Assembly: GCF_000987775.1 (NCBI RefSeq)
Contig: NZ_LAHO01000001.1
Span: 124,001 to 188,000, forward strand
DNA from: Arsukibacterium ikkense
GTDB taxonomy: Bacteria; Pseudomonadota; Gammaproteobacteria; Enterobacterales; Alteromonadaceae
Direction: 5' to 3'
DNA: 64,000 nucleotides
The translations under genes and the position numbers were made by a program. The notes below the pieces were generated by a model. It made no database searches. It worked only from the letters and a program-made list of their open reading frames with translations, and was not told the origin of the DNA. Of the stretch, positions 20,373-28,816 are shown one piece after another (positions within the stretch are counted from its first letter, which is position 1; every line of letters starts with the position of its first letter).

Positions 20373-21619
20373 AACTTGCCCGGCAAAGTTTATGGAATCG
20401 ACGTGGTACGGCGTTAATGACCTTATTTTCACTGACGGTCAGTCTGGTACTGTTGTTTGGTATTGACCATATTCGCAAAGAAGCCAGACAAAGCTTTACC
20501 AGCACTGTGTCGGGTACCGATCTGATTGTCGGCGCCCGCTCCGGCCAGCTGAACCTGTTGTTATATTCGGTATTCAGAATTGGCAATGCTACGGCAAACG
20601 TCAGCTGGGACACCTATCAGCGGATCAGCAAACACCCGCAAATCAGCTGGACTATTCCACTGTCGCTGGGCGATTCGCACCGTGGTTATCGGGTACTTGG
20701 CACTAATACTGACTATTTCAGTCACTATCGTTATGCCAATCAGCAGACATTGCAATTTGCCAGTGGCCAGCCGTTTAGCGGGGTATATGATGCTGTGCTG
20801 GGCGCTGAAGTCGCCAGTAAGCTGGGCTATCAGCTGGGTGACAATATCACCCTGGCGCATGGTATTGGTGCGGTAAGTTTTAGTGAGCATAAAGATAAGC
20901 CCTTTACTGTCACCGGCATTCTGGCGCCCACCGGCACCCCGCTTGATCAAACCGTGCATGTCAGCCTGGAAGGCATTGAAGCAATTCATATCGACTGGCA
21001 ACAAGGCGCACCTATGCCCGGGCGCAGAGTCAGCGCTGAGCAAGCGCTGCAGCTCGATTTAACGCCAAAATCGATTACGGCTTTTATGGTTGGGCTGGAA
21101 TCGAGGATGGCCACTTTTGTGGTGCAACGACAAATTAACGAGTTTCGGGGGGAGGCCTTGTCGGCGATACTGCCAGGTGTGGCGTTAGCCGAATTATGGC
21201 AGATGCTGCGTATGGTAGAAAATCTGCTGCTGCTGATTACCCTGCTGGTACTGGTTGCCGGCCTGGTGGGGATGATGACTACCCTGCTGGCCTCAATGAA
21301 AGAGCGGCAGCGGGAGATGGCGATTTTGCGGGCAGTAGGCGCCCACCCCTGGTATTTATTTCTGCTGATCCAGTTAGAAGTATTGTTATTAACCTTAATC
21401 GCATTGTTGTTGGCAGCAGTGACATTGGTCGTTGCGTTGTGGGGGTTACAAGACACATTGGCCAGCAGTTATGGCCTGTTTATCAACATTAACCCTTTCA
21501 GCCTGCAAAGCCTGTACTGGGCGGGAGCCATTTTGCTGGCCAGCGCAGTGCTGGCCTGTATTCCGGCCTTTAGTGCGTATCGGCGTGCATTAAATGATGG
21601 CTTAACGATTCGCTTGTAA
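20363..21619 (+). CDS. FtsX-family ABC transporter permease
   Basis: A 418-residue inner-membrane protein with one N-terminal membrane segment, a large MacB_PCD-like periplasmic domain and three C-terminal membrane helices (about 265-300, 335-370, 385-405). The FtsX segment MMTTLLASMKERQREMAILRAVGA is typical. The mechanism is probably MacB/Lol-like mechanotransmission with the upstream ATPase. Likely physiological setting is zinc limitation, inferred from neighbours. Confidence 0.88.
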   Translation: MLLKLARQSLWNRRGTALMTLFSLTVSLVLLFGIDHIRKEARQSFTSTVSGTDLIVGARSGQLNLLLYSVFRIGNATANVSWDTYQRISKHPQISWTIPLSLGDSHRGYRVLGTNTDYFSHYRYANQQTLQFASGQPFSGVYDAVLGAEVASKLGYQLGDNITLAHGIGAVSFSEHKDKPFTVTGILAPTGTPLDQTVHVSLEGIEAIHIDWQQGAPMPGRRVSAEQALQLDLTPKSITAFMVGLESRMATFVVQRQINEFRGEALSAILPGVALAELWQMLRMVENLLLLITLLVLVAGLVGMMTTLLASMKERQREMAILRAVGAHPWYLFLLIQLEVLLLTLIALLLAAVTLVVALWGLQDTLASSYGLFININPFSLQSLYWAGAILLASAVLACIPAFSAYRRALNDGLTIRL

Positions 21620-21621
21620 AA

Positions 21622-21645
21622 GGTTGCGGCTATTCAGCCGCGACC
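21622..21645. terminator. Hairpin between convergent permease and YdjM-like genes
   Basis: Arms GGTTGCGGCT and AGCCGCGACC (one mismatch) around ATTC. It starts 3 bp after the permease stop and overlaps the last codons of the opposite gene, so one structure probably ends both transcripts. Confidence 0.65.
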
Positions 21646-22598
21646 AACTGCTGCTGCATCCAGCGTACGGTGTTAGCCATATCGTAAGCACGCGGTAACG
21701 GCTCTGCCGGCACACTGGCATCTGGCGTTAGCGCAAAGGTAAAGGCATAGTTTTCCAGCAAGCCCATGCGCAGATCCGTTAAGATAAGTTGCTCACCCTG
21801 CTGGCGTAAACTATAAAAACCGTGGCTGAATGCGGCAATCCTGGCAACATCGGGGTGTGTGGCATAGCGTTGGCGCAGCGTTTTATCCTGCGGATAAAAC
21901 TGATATGCAAGCGGGGCGCTGCGGTTCAGTAAGCTGTAGAAGCCTTCATAGTAACCCTGCTCAGTCATAATTAAAATGCGCCATAACACCGTATTAAAAG
22001 GGGTTGGCGTAACCAGAATATGTTGAACCACCGGCACCGGTAGTGCTGCCTGGGCCCGCTGCACTGCCCATTGCTGTGCGGCAAAACTCCAGCCTAAATA
22101 CAGGGTGGATAAGCCTAAACCAGCAGCTGCCGCTTTGCTGCACCACTGCGGCCGGCGCCATGCAACAATCAGCCCGCACAGCAGTGGCAGGGTGTATAGC
22201 GGGTCAATGATAAAGATACTACCAACCCCAAACGGGGTATCGGTAAAAGGCAGGCCCAGGCGGGTACCATATACTGTCATCACATCCAGCAGCGGATGAG
22301 TAATAAGAACTAAACTGATTGCCAGCCACCAGCGTTTAAACAAAGCTGGCTGTTTATGAACGGCGCTGATAAACCAGGCTAACAGCGGGCTGAATAGCGC
22401 CAGATAAAAGGGTGCATGAGTGTGAGCCCGGTGGCTGACCATATTGGCAATGGCATCACCGGCATCAAATAACACATCTAAATCAGGCAGAGTGCCCGCC
22501 ACGGCCCCCCAAAGTAAAGTTTGTTTTACCGGCACCCGCCGGCCCATCACCAGGACAGCCACGCCGGCGCCCAAACAAATCTGACTTAACGAATCCAT
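21630..22598 (-). CDS. YdjM/YbcI-family metal-dependent hydrolase, membrane protein
   Basis: A 322-residue protein of the LexA-binding inner membrane hydrolase family (PF04307). The N-terminus MDSLSQICLGAGVAVLVMGRR, the LPDLDVLFD motif, SHRAHTHAPF and ITHPLLDVMT carry the conserved Asp/His residues that may bind metal. Several membrane segments follow. The cytosolic or periplasmic tail after about residue 190 is outside the core domain. Substrate unknown. I see no LexA box in the short upstream gap, unlike E. coli ydjM. Confidence 0.82.
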   Translation of the reverse strand: MDSLSQICLGAGVAVLVMGRRVPVKQTLLWGAVAGTLPDLDVLFDAGDAIANMVSHRAHTHAPFYLALFSPLLAWFISAVHKQPALFKRWWLAISLVLITHPLLDVMTVYGTRLGLPFTDTPFGVGSIFIIDPLYTLPLLCGLIVAWRRPQWCSKAAAAGLGLSTLYLGWSFAAQQWAVQRAQAALPVPVVQHILVTPTPFNTVLWRILIMTEQGYYEGFYSLLNRSAPLAYQFYPQDKTLRQRYATHPDVARIAAFSHGFYSLRQQGEQLILTDLRMGLLENYAFTFALTPDASVPAEPLPRAYDMANTVRWMQQQLVAAE

Positions 22599-22641
22599 AA
22601 CGCCTATCTGTTAGTTAATCCTGTTTCAGATACGCAGCTTA

Positions 22642-23484
22642 TCAGGCCATGGCCCATTGTAAATTGTTAGTGCCAGTTGTCTGCGGCGTCGCTTCTGCCT
22701 GTTCAGGCTCAACTAACAGTTGCTGCCTTAAACTTTGCATCAACTGCCGGTATTCCGGTTGCAAGTTAGCGATCACCTGACGGCCGTCTAAGTAATAAGG
22801 GGCCCGCTTACCATTAAATTCAATCACCTCACCAATAGGGGTAAAGTTAATGCCAATACGCTGGAGTATTCTGGCCAGGCTGGGCTCAATACTGACGAAG
22901 CCATGGTAGTAGCCTTTTTCCAGACACATAGCGGTGGCCATCAGGTACAAGCCTATGGCAATGTAACGATTAAAGGGCTGTGTGGCGCTGCTAAGCGCGG
23001 GTAAGTCTTTGGCTGTGCTATCTTTTAGCCGGCGTCTGAATTTAGCGGCAACGGCCAGACGGGAAATTTCACACACATGCTGCCGTGGAAAGCATTGCGG
23101 TGTTAAATGCGGCGCTGTAAAGCGGCCGGCAAAATACTTCTCAATCGGCAGTGGGCCAGGGTCTTGCTCGCAATGGATCAGTCGTACAGTGCCGGCAATT
23201 TCGTTGCTTTGCGCTTCTGCCAGGCTGCAATGCAACGCGCGCTGGTCAAAGCTATCTTGTTCTAAGCCTGACGGACGACAAGGCTCAAAACTCAGCTCTT
23301 CGCAATAAACCTTGTGCCGTAAACGGTAAACCTGGTTTTTATCCTGGTGGGTAATGGCTTGCGAGGCCTGAAAAAAAGTACTGAAATCGGATAGATTAAG
23401 GTCTTTAGTTGTATTTTCTGTATGCATTGCAGGCGCAAAAGTTTTCTGCTCCGCCTTGTGCAATGTCGGATTCAACAGTGTCAT
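22642..23484 (-). CDS. PEP-CTERM/exosortase-type GNAT acyltransferase
   Basis: A 280-residue protein of the exosortase-associated acyltransferase family (TIGR03694-like). It has an N-acetyltransferase fold with QVYRLRHKVYCEEL, CEISRLAVAAKFRRR and CLEKGYYHGFVSIEPSLARILQRIGINFTPIGE, which resemble LuxI-type autoinducer synthases in layout. The C-terminal conserved block is EFNGKRAPYYL. No exosortase or PEP-CTERM substrate gene is adjacent. Function is not established for the family; acyl transfer in surface-polymer or signalling chemistry is inferred. Confidence 0.78.
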   Translation of the reverse strand: MTLLNPTLHKAEQKTFAPAMHTENTTKDLNLSDFSTFFQASQAITHQDKNQVYRLRHKVYCEELSFEPCRPSGLEQDSFDQRALHCSLAEAQSNEIAGTVRLIHCEQDPGPLPIEKYFAGRFTAPHLTPQCFPRQHVCEISRLAVAAKFRRRLKDSTAKDLPALSSATQPFNRYIAIGLYLMATAMCLEKGYYHGFVSIEPSLARILQRIGINFTPIGEVIEFNGKRAPYYLDGRQVIANLQPEYRQLMQSLRQQLLVEPEQAEATPQTTGTNNLQWAMA

Positions 23485-23804
23485 CGTTATGCCCTAAAGA
23501 TGATAGTACGAACTAACCTATCGAATAAAATTACGGTTTATGTTTTTTATGCTTAGCCTGCTAAGACATAACCGTCCATGCTACAGTAGGGGCACTTCAA
23601 TGTGCTCAGGCGCATTTACTATGCAGATGAACAGACGATGCGTCAAACCTGAAATTTGTTGATTTGTTTCAATTTAAGAAAATTTTCGAATAATGACTTG
23701 ATTTCACAGTTGTTAATTTTTGAAACTTTTTTATCACCACTGTGGTAATAAATTAAGCTTAAGTTCATGAAATAGCAATTTGGGCTAAAAACGGCAGGAA
23801 AAGC
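23485..23804. promoter_or_regulatory. 320-bp gap between divergent genes with a 21-bp palindrome
   Basis: No gene is visible. It should hold the promoters of the acyltransferase (leftward) and arfB (rightward). An inverted repeat at 23731-23751, TTATCACCAC-T-GTGGTAATAA (9 of 10 pairs matched), follows a TTGAAA and looks like an operator; its regulator is unknown. Confidence 0.5.
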
Positions 23805-24224
23805 GTGGCAATTACAATATCGAATAGCGTTAATATAGCTGAGAATGAATTAGAATGGCAATTTATCCGGGCATCCGGTGCGGGTGGTCAACATGTTAAT
23901 AAAGTGGCCACCGCAGTACAGATTATTTTTGATATTAACGCCTCATCATTACCCGAATTCTATAAACAGCGGCTGCTGCAGCGCAGTGATCACCGCATTA
24001 CCCAAAGCGGTAAAGTGATTATTAAGTGCCAACAAAGCCGCAGTCAGGAAATGAACCGCGAACTGGCGCTGGCGCAGTTTATCGAGCTGGTGCAGTCAGT
24101 TGCCAAAGTACAAAAAAAGCGGGTGGCCACCAAACCAACTTTTGGCAGCCAGCAACGACGATTAGAAGGCAAAAAGCAGCGCGGCAAAACCAAGTCATTG
24201 CGCCAGAGTAAGCCTGATGTATAA
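23805..24224 (+). CDS. arfB: Alternative ribosome-rescue factor ArfB (YaeJ), peptidyl-tRNA hydrolase
   Basis: A 139-residue class I release-factor domain with GGQ at residues 27-29 (RASGAGGQHVNKV). The C-terminal basic tail (QRRLEGKKQRGKTKSLRQSK) enters the mRNA channel of stalled ribosomes in the ArfB model. There is no codon-recognition domain. The start is GTG at 23805, supported by AGGA six bases upstream. It rescues ribosomes stuck without a stop codon. The tmRNA gene, which does the same job by trans-translation, lies about 440 bp away. Confidence 0.93.
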   Translation: MAITISNSVNIAENELEWQFIRASGAGGQHVNKVATAVQIIFDINASSLPEFYKQRLLQRSDHRITQSGKVIIKCQQSRSQEMNRELALAQFIELVQSVAKVQKKRVATKPTFGSQQRRLEGKKQRGKTKSLRQSKPDV

Positions 24225-24286
24225 CCAGTAAGTGTCTTAGAAGGTGTACATTTTGTAATTTTAGGCCATAAGCCAGTTTTCCAGCC

Positions 24287-24520
24287 TTAAAGCGGCTCCC
24301 GTTTGGGCTGATGTTGGGTGGCTCGCTCAGGCATAAAATCATCTGTTACGCTGGCGCTGTGCAGAAAGAACGAATCCCAGCTGCTCTCGACCGGCGTTAA
24401 AATACGATCATGACCAACCACCCTTACCGTTACGTTTTTTACGGTATCAGGAAAATGCGCCTCAGCCGGCAACCGCACGGCCTGGGTACTGTTGTTTTTA
24501 AAGACTGTTCCGGTTTCCAT
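24287..24520 (-). CDS. Orphan VapB-type antitoxin (AbrB/MazE fold)
   Basis: A 77-residue protein: METGTVFKNNSTQAVRLPAEAHFP is the swapped-hairpin DNA-binding N-terminus of VapB, and the tail SWDSFFLHSASVTDDFMPER matches VapC-binding ends. The ATG at 24520 follows GGAGGT closely; a GTG four codons earlier is possible. Only 62 bp separate its stop from the convergent arfB stop, so no VapC toxin gene follows. A solitary antitoxin or a regulator left after toxin loss is inferred. The core CCACAGTGG 36 bp upstream could be its operator. Confidence 0.8.
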   Translation of the reverse strand: METGTVFKNNSTQAVRLPAEAHFPDTVKNVTVRVVGHDRILTPVESSWDSFFLHSASVTDDFMPERATQHQPKREPL

Positions 24521-24623
24521 ATTCACCTCCACATTTGCATAACGAAACTATAGCTCCACAGTGGTAGAAACTCGATGTATCTACCTTTGTTTTTTTAACC
24601 CGCTAAATGTTATTGAAGCTGAA

Positions 24624-24659
24624 AAACCAAAAGGCCAGCTTGCGCTGGCCTTTTGGTTT
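24624..24659 (-). terminator. Rho-independent terminator of ssrA
   Basis: Perfect 16-bp arms (AAACCAAAAGGCCAGC and its complement) with a TTGC loop. It starts 3 bp beyond the encoded CCA end of tmRNA and its 3' arm is T-rich on the minus strand. Confidence 0.9.
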
Positions 24660-24662
24660 GTG

Positions 24663-25023
24663 TGGTGGAGCTGGGGGGAGTTGAACCCCCGTCCGAAAAA
24701 CCTACATCGTCGGTACTACATGCTTAGCACATTCATTTAGTTAACCCTATGAGCGCCGAATGGCAGGCTATCGTCGGGCGAGCCTGATTGGTTTTAACGT
24801 GTTGTCTCCAGGCGAAGACGCGACGCGATTCTGTTAGGGGTGATCTTCCAGAGTCTCAGCTTACAGACATGCGTGAGGGGAAGAGCTCTCTACTGCCTAT
24901 TAAGCAGCGAGTGCGTAGTTTTCGTCGTTTGCGACTAGTTTTTTGCGGTTTTTTTACGAGGCCTACCGCACCTCGGCATGCACCTAGGAGTTCGTGAATC
25001 CCGTCGAATCCAGTATCAGCCCC
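24663..25023 (-). ncRNA. ssrA: Transfer-messenger RNA
   Basis: About 361 nt. The 5' end GGGGCTGATACTGGATTCGA and the 3' end with T-arm GGGGGTTCAACTCCCCC and encoded CCA form the alanine tRNA-like half. The tag frame (minus strand, 24900-24932) reads GCA...TAA and encodes ANDENYALAA, identical to the E. coli proteolysis tag except for possible flanking differences. It frees stalled ribosomes and marks the product for ClpXP. smpB, its protein partner, is directly upstream on the same strand. Confidence 0.97.
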
Positions 25024-25063
25024 GAATTCTTTGGTGTAACACTCACACTCTCAGTGTTTGGCT

Positions 25064-25092
25064 ATTGTACGCCTGCTGCTTGCGTATAACAA
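25064..25092 (-). promoter_or_regulatory. Sigma-70 promoter of ssrA
   Basis: On the minus strand TTGTTA (25087-25092), a 17-base spacer and TACAAT (25064-25069). The mature tmRNA 5' end is 41 bp downstream, so a short leader must be removed. The leader contains a small AACACT...AGTGTT hairpin. Confidence 0.75.
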
Positions 25093-25202
25093 GGAGCATT
25101 ACAAGGCAGCACATCCAATCGCCGGTTTTGTTACCTTACCAACTGTCACAACTATTAGATGGAGACGGCTGCTAATAGTTTCAAGTCTTAGAAAAATAAA
25201 AC

Positions 25203-25685
25203 TCAGCGTTTGCTGTGTTTCATCATCCGTTCTTTTTCGCGTGACCAGTCGCGGTCTTTAATGTCATCGCGCTTATCGTGCTGCTTTTTACCCTTAGCCA
25301 GGTGGAACTCTACTTTTACCCAGCAGGCCTTCCAGTACATGGCGGTGGCGATCAGGGTGTAACCGTCGCGTTCCTTTAAACCAATAAGTTTATTTAACTC
25401 GCGTTTATTCAGCAGCAGCTTGCGGCTGCGATCCGGGTCGCAGATCACATGGCTGGAGGCGCTTTTTAACGCCTGAATTTGCGCGCCTAACAGAAAAGCT
25501 TCACCGTCTTTTAAAATAACGTAAGCATCCGACAGGTTAACTTTACCCTCACGAATACTTTTAACTTCCCAGCCTTGCAAGCTAAGGCCAGCCTCGTATC
25601 TGTCTTCCAGAAAATATTCGTGGCGGGCTTTTTTATTGGTTGCGATAGTGCCGTTGGTGTTTTTACTTGGTTTTTTTTTGCTCAT
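25203..25685 (-). CDS. smpB: SsrA-binding protein SmpB
   Basis: A 160-residue protein that binds the tRNA-like part of tmRNA and brings it to stalled ribosomes. The core reads [33 protein letters not shown]...[32 protein letters not shown]. The basic C-terminal tail ([14 protein letters not shown]) is the part that probes the empty mRNA channel. Length and motifs match E. coli SmpB. It is divergent from ratA, as in many gammaproteobacteria. Confidence 0.97.
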   Translation of the reverse strand: MSKKKPSKNTNGTIATNKKARHEYFLEDRYEAGLSLQGWEVKSIREGKVNLSDAYVILKDGEAFLLGAQIQALKSASSHVICDPDRSRKLLLNKRELNKLIGLKERDGYTLIATAMYWKACWVKVEFHLAKGKKQHDKRDDIKDRDWSREKERMMKHSKR

Positions 25686-25812
25686 AATCCGCTATTTTTG
25701 CTAACGCGCTGACCGGGTACGCTGCTCTGGATCCCGATGGGGCCGTGCTATACCGGCCTTGTTGCCCCGCGTTATTCTGTTACAATCAGCAGCGAGTTTA
25801 AGGGGAGTGAGT

Positions 25813-26256
25813 ATGCCACAAATTGAGCGCAGTGCCTTGGTTTTTTACAGTGCGCAGCAAATGTTTGACCTGGTTAACGCAGTACCAGATTACCCACAGT
25901 TTTTGCCTGGCTGTACCTCTGCTAATATTTTAAGCCAGTCTGCTAACGAGATGGTGGCGAAGCTTCAGGTTTCCAAGGCGGGTATTGGCCAATCTTTTAC
26001 CACCCGTAATATTTTGCATCCGCACGAGCGGATAGATATGCAATTAGTTGATGGTCCCTTTAAGCGGTTACAGGGAGGCTGGCACTTTATGCCGTTAAAC
26101 GAGCATTCCTGCAAAGTGGTGTTGCATCTGGAGTTCGAATTTTCCAGCCGGTTGGTACAGTTTGCCTTTGGTAAAGTATTCTCTGAGCTGACAGCGGCTA
26201 TGGTGCATGCCTTTACCCAGCGGGCTAAAGTGGTTTACGGGGCAAGTCATGGCTGA
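25813..26256 (+). CDS. ratA: RatA-type START/SRPBCC domain protein
   Basis: A 147-residue protein of the COQ10/RatA family (Polyketide_cyc). The [34 protein letters not shown] start and the [10 protein letters not shown]...[11 protein letters not shown] core are characteristic. The ATG at 25813 is preceded by AGGGGAG. Family members bind a hydrophobic ligand, probably ubiquinone; the 70S-association toxin role reported for E. coli RatA is debated. It overlaps rnfH by 8 bp and is divergent from smpB. Confidence 0.92.
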   Translation: MPQIERSALVFYSAQQMFDLVNAVPDYPQFLPGCTSANILSQSANEMVAKLQVSKAGIGQSFTTRNILHPHERIDMQLVDGPFKRLQGGWHFMPLNEHSCKVVLHLEFEFSSRLVQFAFGKVFSELTAAMVHAFTQRAKVVYGASHG

Positions 26257-26581
26257 ACATTTAACCGTTGAGGTGGCTTATGCCTTACCTGCTCAGCAAA
26301 GTCTATTAACAATATCGGTACTGCCTGGTAGCACCGTACAGCAGGTGATTGAGCAATCTGGCATTTTGCAGCAGTATCCACAGATAGATTTAACTGAGCA
26401 GAAAGTAGGGATCTGGAGCCGGCCGGTGAAACCGGATGAGCTGGTAAAAGACGGTGACAGAATAGAAATTTACCGGCCACTCATCGCCGATCCAAAAGAC
26501 TTACGCCGGCGCCGGGCAGAAAAAGCCAAAGAAGAAGGGCGGGCAGATAAGGTTACCGGGGGGCGCAAGCAAGATCACTAA
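26249..26581 (+). CDS. rnfH: RnfH family ubiquitin-like-fold protein
   Basis: A 110-residue protein of PF03658: [32 protein letters not shown] and [43 protein letters not shown]. The start is ATG 26249, overlapping ratA. The beta-grasp fold is known; the function is not. The ratA-rnfH pairing opposite smpB and next to bamE is conserved in gammaproteobacteria. Confidence 0.92.
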   Translation: MAEHLTVEVAYALPAQQSLLTISVLPGSTVQQVIEQSGILQQYPQIDLTEQKVGIWSRPVKPDELVKDGDRIEIYRPLIADPKDLRRRRAEKAKEEGRADKVTGGRKQDH

Positions 26582-26612
26582 TAATTAAGGCCTGTAAAAC
26601 AGGCCTTAATTA
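26582..26612. terminator. Bidirectional terminator between rnfH and bamE
   Basis: Perfect 13-bp arms (TAATTAAGGCCTG / CAGGCCTTAATTA) around TAAAA. It has A/T-rich ends on both sides and lies between convergent stops. Confidence 0.9.
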
Positions 26613-26631
26613 TATAAACGTGGCTAATTAC

Positions 26632-26982
26632 TCAGATATCCAGCGGCGTATCGAAATCCGCGTGTTTGGCAAAATCGCCTGAAATATCCAGTAATTTATT
26701 GTCTTTAAATTCAATAATAAGTTGTTTCTGAAAGTTATTACCGCGGCCACCTTTTAGCGAATAAAAGTAATGCCAGGTGTCGTTGTCAAAAGCATTTTCG
26801 GCAACCGGGCTGCCCAGCACAAATTTCACCTGCTCTTTGGTCATTGCCACCCGCAGTTTATCGATGTCTTTTTGCTCCAGAAAATTACCTTGCGGCACAT
26901 CAATGCGGTAAATTACATTCGAGCATGCGCTTAAGCTGGCTAGCAGGCCAATTACCACTAAAATTTGTACTACTTTATTCAT
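26632..26982 (-). CDS. bamE: Outer membrane assembly lipoprotein BamE
   Basis: A 116-residue lipoprotein: signal ending LSAC, then NVIYRIDVPQGNFLEQKDIDKLRVAMTKEQVKFVLGSP and WHYFYSL, the SmpA/OmlA domain. It is a non-essential subunit of the BAM complex that inserts outer-membrane proteins. It lies downstream of recN on the same strand, 67 bp after its stop, the usual gammaproteobacterial order. Confidence 0.96.
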   Translation of the reverse strand: MNKVVQILVVIGLLASLSACSNVIYRIDVPQGNFLEQKDIDKLRVAMTKEQVKFVLGSPVAENAFDNDTWHYFYSLKGGRGNNFQKQLIIEFKDNKLLDISGDFAKHADFDTPLDI

Positions 26983-27049
26983 CGTTTTCGTCTGTTAAGT
27001 CCGGTTGCGGCTATCATACCCTATGACAGCCTTGCTGAAAAATCTTCTT

Positions 27050-28723
27050 TCAGACTGCTGGCGCGCACAAAAGTTCGCGGGCATTGGCCAGGGCGCTGGC
27101 GCTGATGTTTTCGCCTGCCAGCAAGCGGGCGATTTCGCCAATGCGTTGTTCATCGTTTAGGCGCCGCATCCGGGTTTCAGTGGCCTGACCATCGGTATAT
27201 TTTTCAACGAATAGCTGCTGATGCCCCTGGCTGGCAACCTGGGGTAAATGGGTAACACAAATAATCTGGGTGGTTTCACCTAACTGGCGTAACAACTTAC
27301 CCACACCGGCCGCCACCGGGCCACTGATCCCAACATCCACTTCATCAAAAATCAGGGTAGGGGTGGTAATTTTATCGGCCAGAATAACCTGCACCGCCAA
27401 GCTGATACGCGATAATTCACCACCCGATGCCACTTTTGCCAGCGGCTGCAGCGGCTGGCCTGGGTTGGTTGATACGGTAAAGCTGATTTGATCCCAGCCA
27501 TGGCTGCTGGCTTGCTCTAAGCTCAGCGCCTGTACGTTAATCTCAAAGCGCGAATTGGCCATACTCAGCTCATGCATGCTGTTAGCAATCAGCACACTTA
27601 GCTTACTGGCCGCCTGCTGACGTTGCTGATGCAATTCGCCGGCAAATTGCTGATAGTGCAGTTCTGCTTCAGTCAGTTCGGCTTCCAGCTGCACTAAGCG
27701 CTGATCGTCGCCGGCCAGTGCTGCCAGTTGTCCGGCCAGCTGCTGATGAAACTCAGGTAGCTGTTCAATGTTCAGCTGATGTTTGCGGCTTAACGTCAGC
27801 CACTGGCCCATCCGGTCATCAATCTGCTGCAAGCGTTCCGGGTCCAGCTCTACTTTGTCGGCATAACGGCGTAGCTCACGGCTGGCCTCTTCGGTTTGCA
27901 TCAGGGCATCGGCCAGCATTTGCTGCAGTGGGCTTAAGCTGTTGTCTAACTGACAAAGCTGTTCCAGTTGCTGATTGACCATCGAGAGTGCCTGATAGAT
28001 AGAGCCTTCATCGCTGTCGTACAGTTGCTCAATACATTGCTGGCTCTGGCTTAGTAATGTCTGGCCGTGGCTGAGCCGGCTTTGCTCGGCTTCCAGCTGC
28101 GCAAACTCGTCGCTTACTGGCGCAAATTGATCCAGCTCTGCTACCTGATACTCCAACAGCTGGCGCTGCGCCTCACGTTGCTGCTGGCTTTGTTGTAGTT
28201 GCTGGTATTCCAGCTTTAACGCCTGCCACTGCTGGTAGCATTGTTTTAACTGAGTGCGCAGCGGGGCATTGTCGGCAAAAGCATCTAATAGCTGGCGCTG
28301 GTAATCCGGTTTTAACAGCTGCTGGTGCGCATGCTGGCCATGAATGCTCAGTAAATACTGGCCAAGCGCTTTAAGCTGCTGGGCCGGCACCTGCACGCCA
28401 TTTATGTAGCCGCGCGACCTGCCTTCATTATTAATTACCCGCCGTACAATACATTCGCTGCCCATCGCCAGGTCTTGTTGTTCCAGCCAGTGTTGTGCCT
28501 GCGGCAGCTTGCCAATGTCAAAGGTAGCCACAATATCAGCTTTGTCGGCACCGGGGCGCACCACAGTGGCATCGGCACGCTCACCTAAACAGAGTGACAG
28601 CGCATCAATGGCAATAGATTTACCGGCACCGGTTTCACCGGTAATGGTCGACATTCCGGTTTGCCAGTCTATTTCCAATGCCCGCACGATAGCAAAGTTG
28701 CTGATATGAAGGTGGCTTAGCAT
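27050..28723 (-). CDS. recN: DNA repair protein RecN
   Basis: A 557-residue SMC-like ATPase. Walker A is GETGAGKS near residue 30, a long Gln-rich coiled-coil middle covers about 150-380, and the C-terminal half has the signature VASGGELSRISLA, Walker B TLIFDEVDVGISGPVAAGVG and CVTHLPQVASQGHQQLFVEK. It acts in recombinational repair of double-strand breaks. Two LexA-type boxes lie just upstream, so SOS induction is expected, as in E. coli. Confidence 0.97.
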   Translation of the reverse strand: MLSHLHISNFAIVRALEIDWQTGMSTITGETGAGKSIAIDALSLCLGERADATVVRPGADKADIVATFDIGKLPQAQHWLEQQDLAMGSECIVRRVINNEGRSRGYINGVQVPAQQLKALGQYLLSIHGQHAHQQLLKPDYQRQLLDAFADNAPLRTQLKQCYQQWQALKLEYQQLQQSQQQREAQRQLLEYQVAELDQFAPVSDEFAQLEAEQSRLSHGQTLLSQSQQCIEQLYDSDEGSIYQALSMVNQQLEQLCQLDNSLSPLQQMLADALMQTEEASRELRRYADKVELDPERLQQIDDRMGQWLTLSRKHQLNIEQLPEFHQQLAGQLAALAGDDQRLVQLEAELTEAELHYQQFAGELHQQRQQAASKLSVLIANSMHELSMANSRFEINVQALSLEQASSHGWDQISFTVSTNPGQPLQPLAKVASGGELSRISLAVQVILADKITTPTLIFDEVDVGISGPVAAGVGKLLRQLGETTQIICVTHLPQVASQGHQQLFVEKYTDGQATETRMRRLNDEQRIGEIARLLAGENISASALANARELLCAPAV

Positions 28724-28759
28724 GCTGTGACTCCCGTCAGGAATAATTACTGTTGAACA

Positions 28760-28790
28760 CTGTGTTTAGTTACAGTGTAAATTTATACAG
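28760..28790 (-). promoter_or_regulatory. Tandem LexA boxes upstream of recN
   Basis: CTGT-N8-ACAG, a full match to the gammaproteobacterial LexA core, at 28760-28775. An adjacent GTGT-N8-ACAG with an AT-rich spacer lies at 28775-28790 (one mismatch). Both are 37-67 bp before the recN start. E. coli recN also has multiple LexA boxes. Confidence 0.8.
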
Positions 28791-28816
28791 TAATTATGCA
28801 AATGGCAAGGTGTCAG

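Noticed and set aside
20561..21043. 160-codon antisense frame within the FtsX-type permease
   Set aside because: Shadow frame; the sense strand encodes a conserved membrane protein.
24663..24700. Possible tRNA gene (acceptor and T-arm on the minus strand)
   Set aside because: This is the 3' tRNA-like part of tmRNA; tag sequence and 5' half are present.
24788..25261. Several short open frames on the plus strand over the ssrA region
   Set aside because: They lie antisense to tmRNA, its promoter and the smpB 3' end and have no ribosome sites or recognisable domains.
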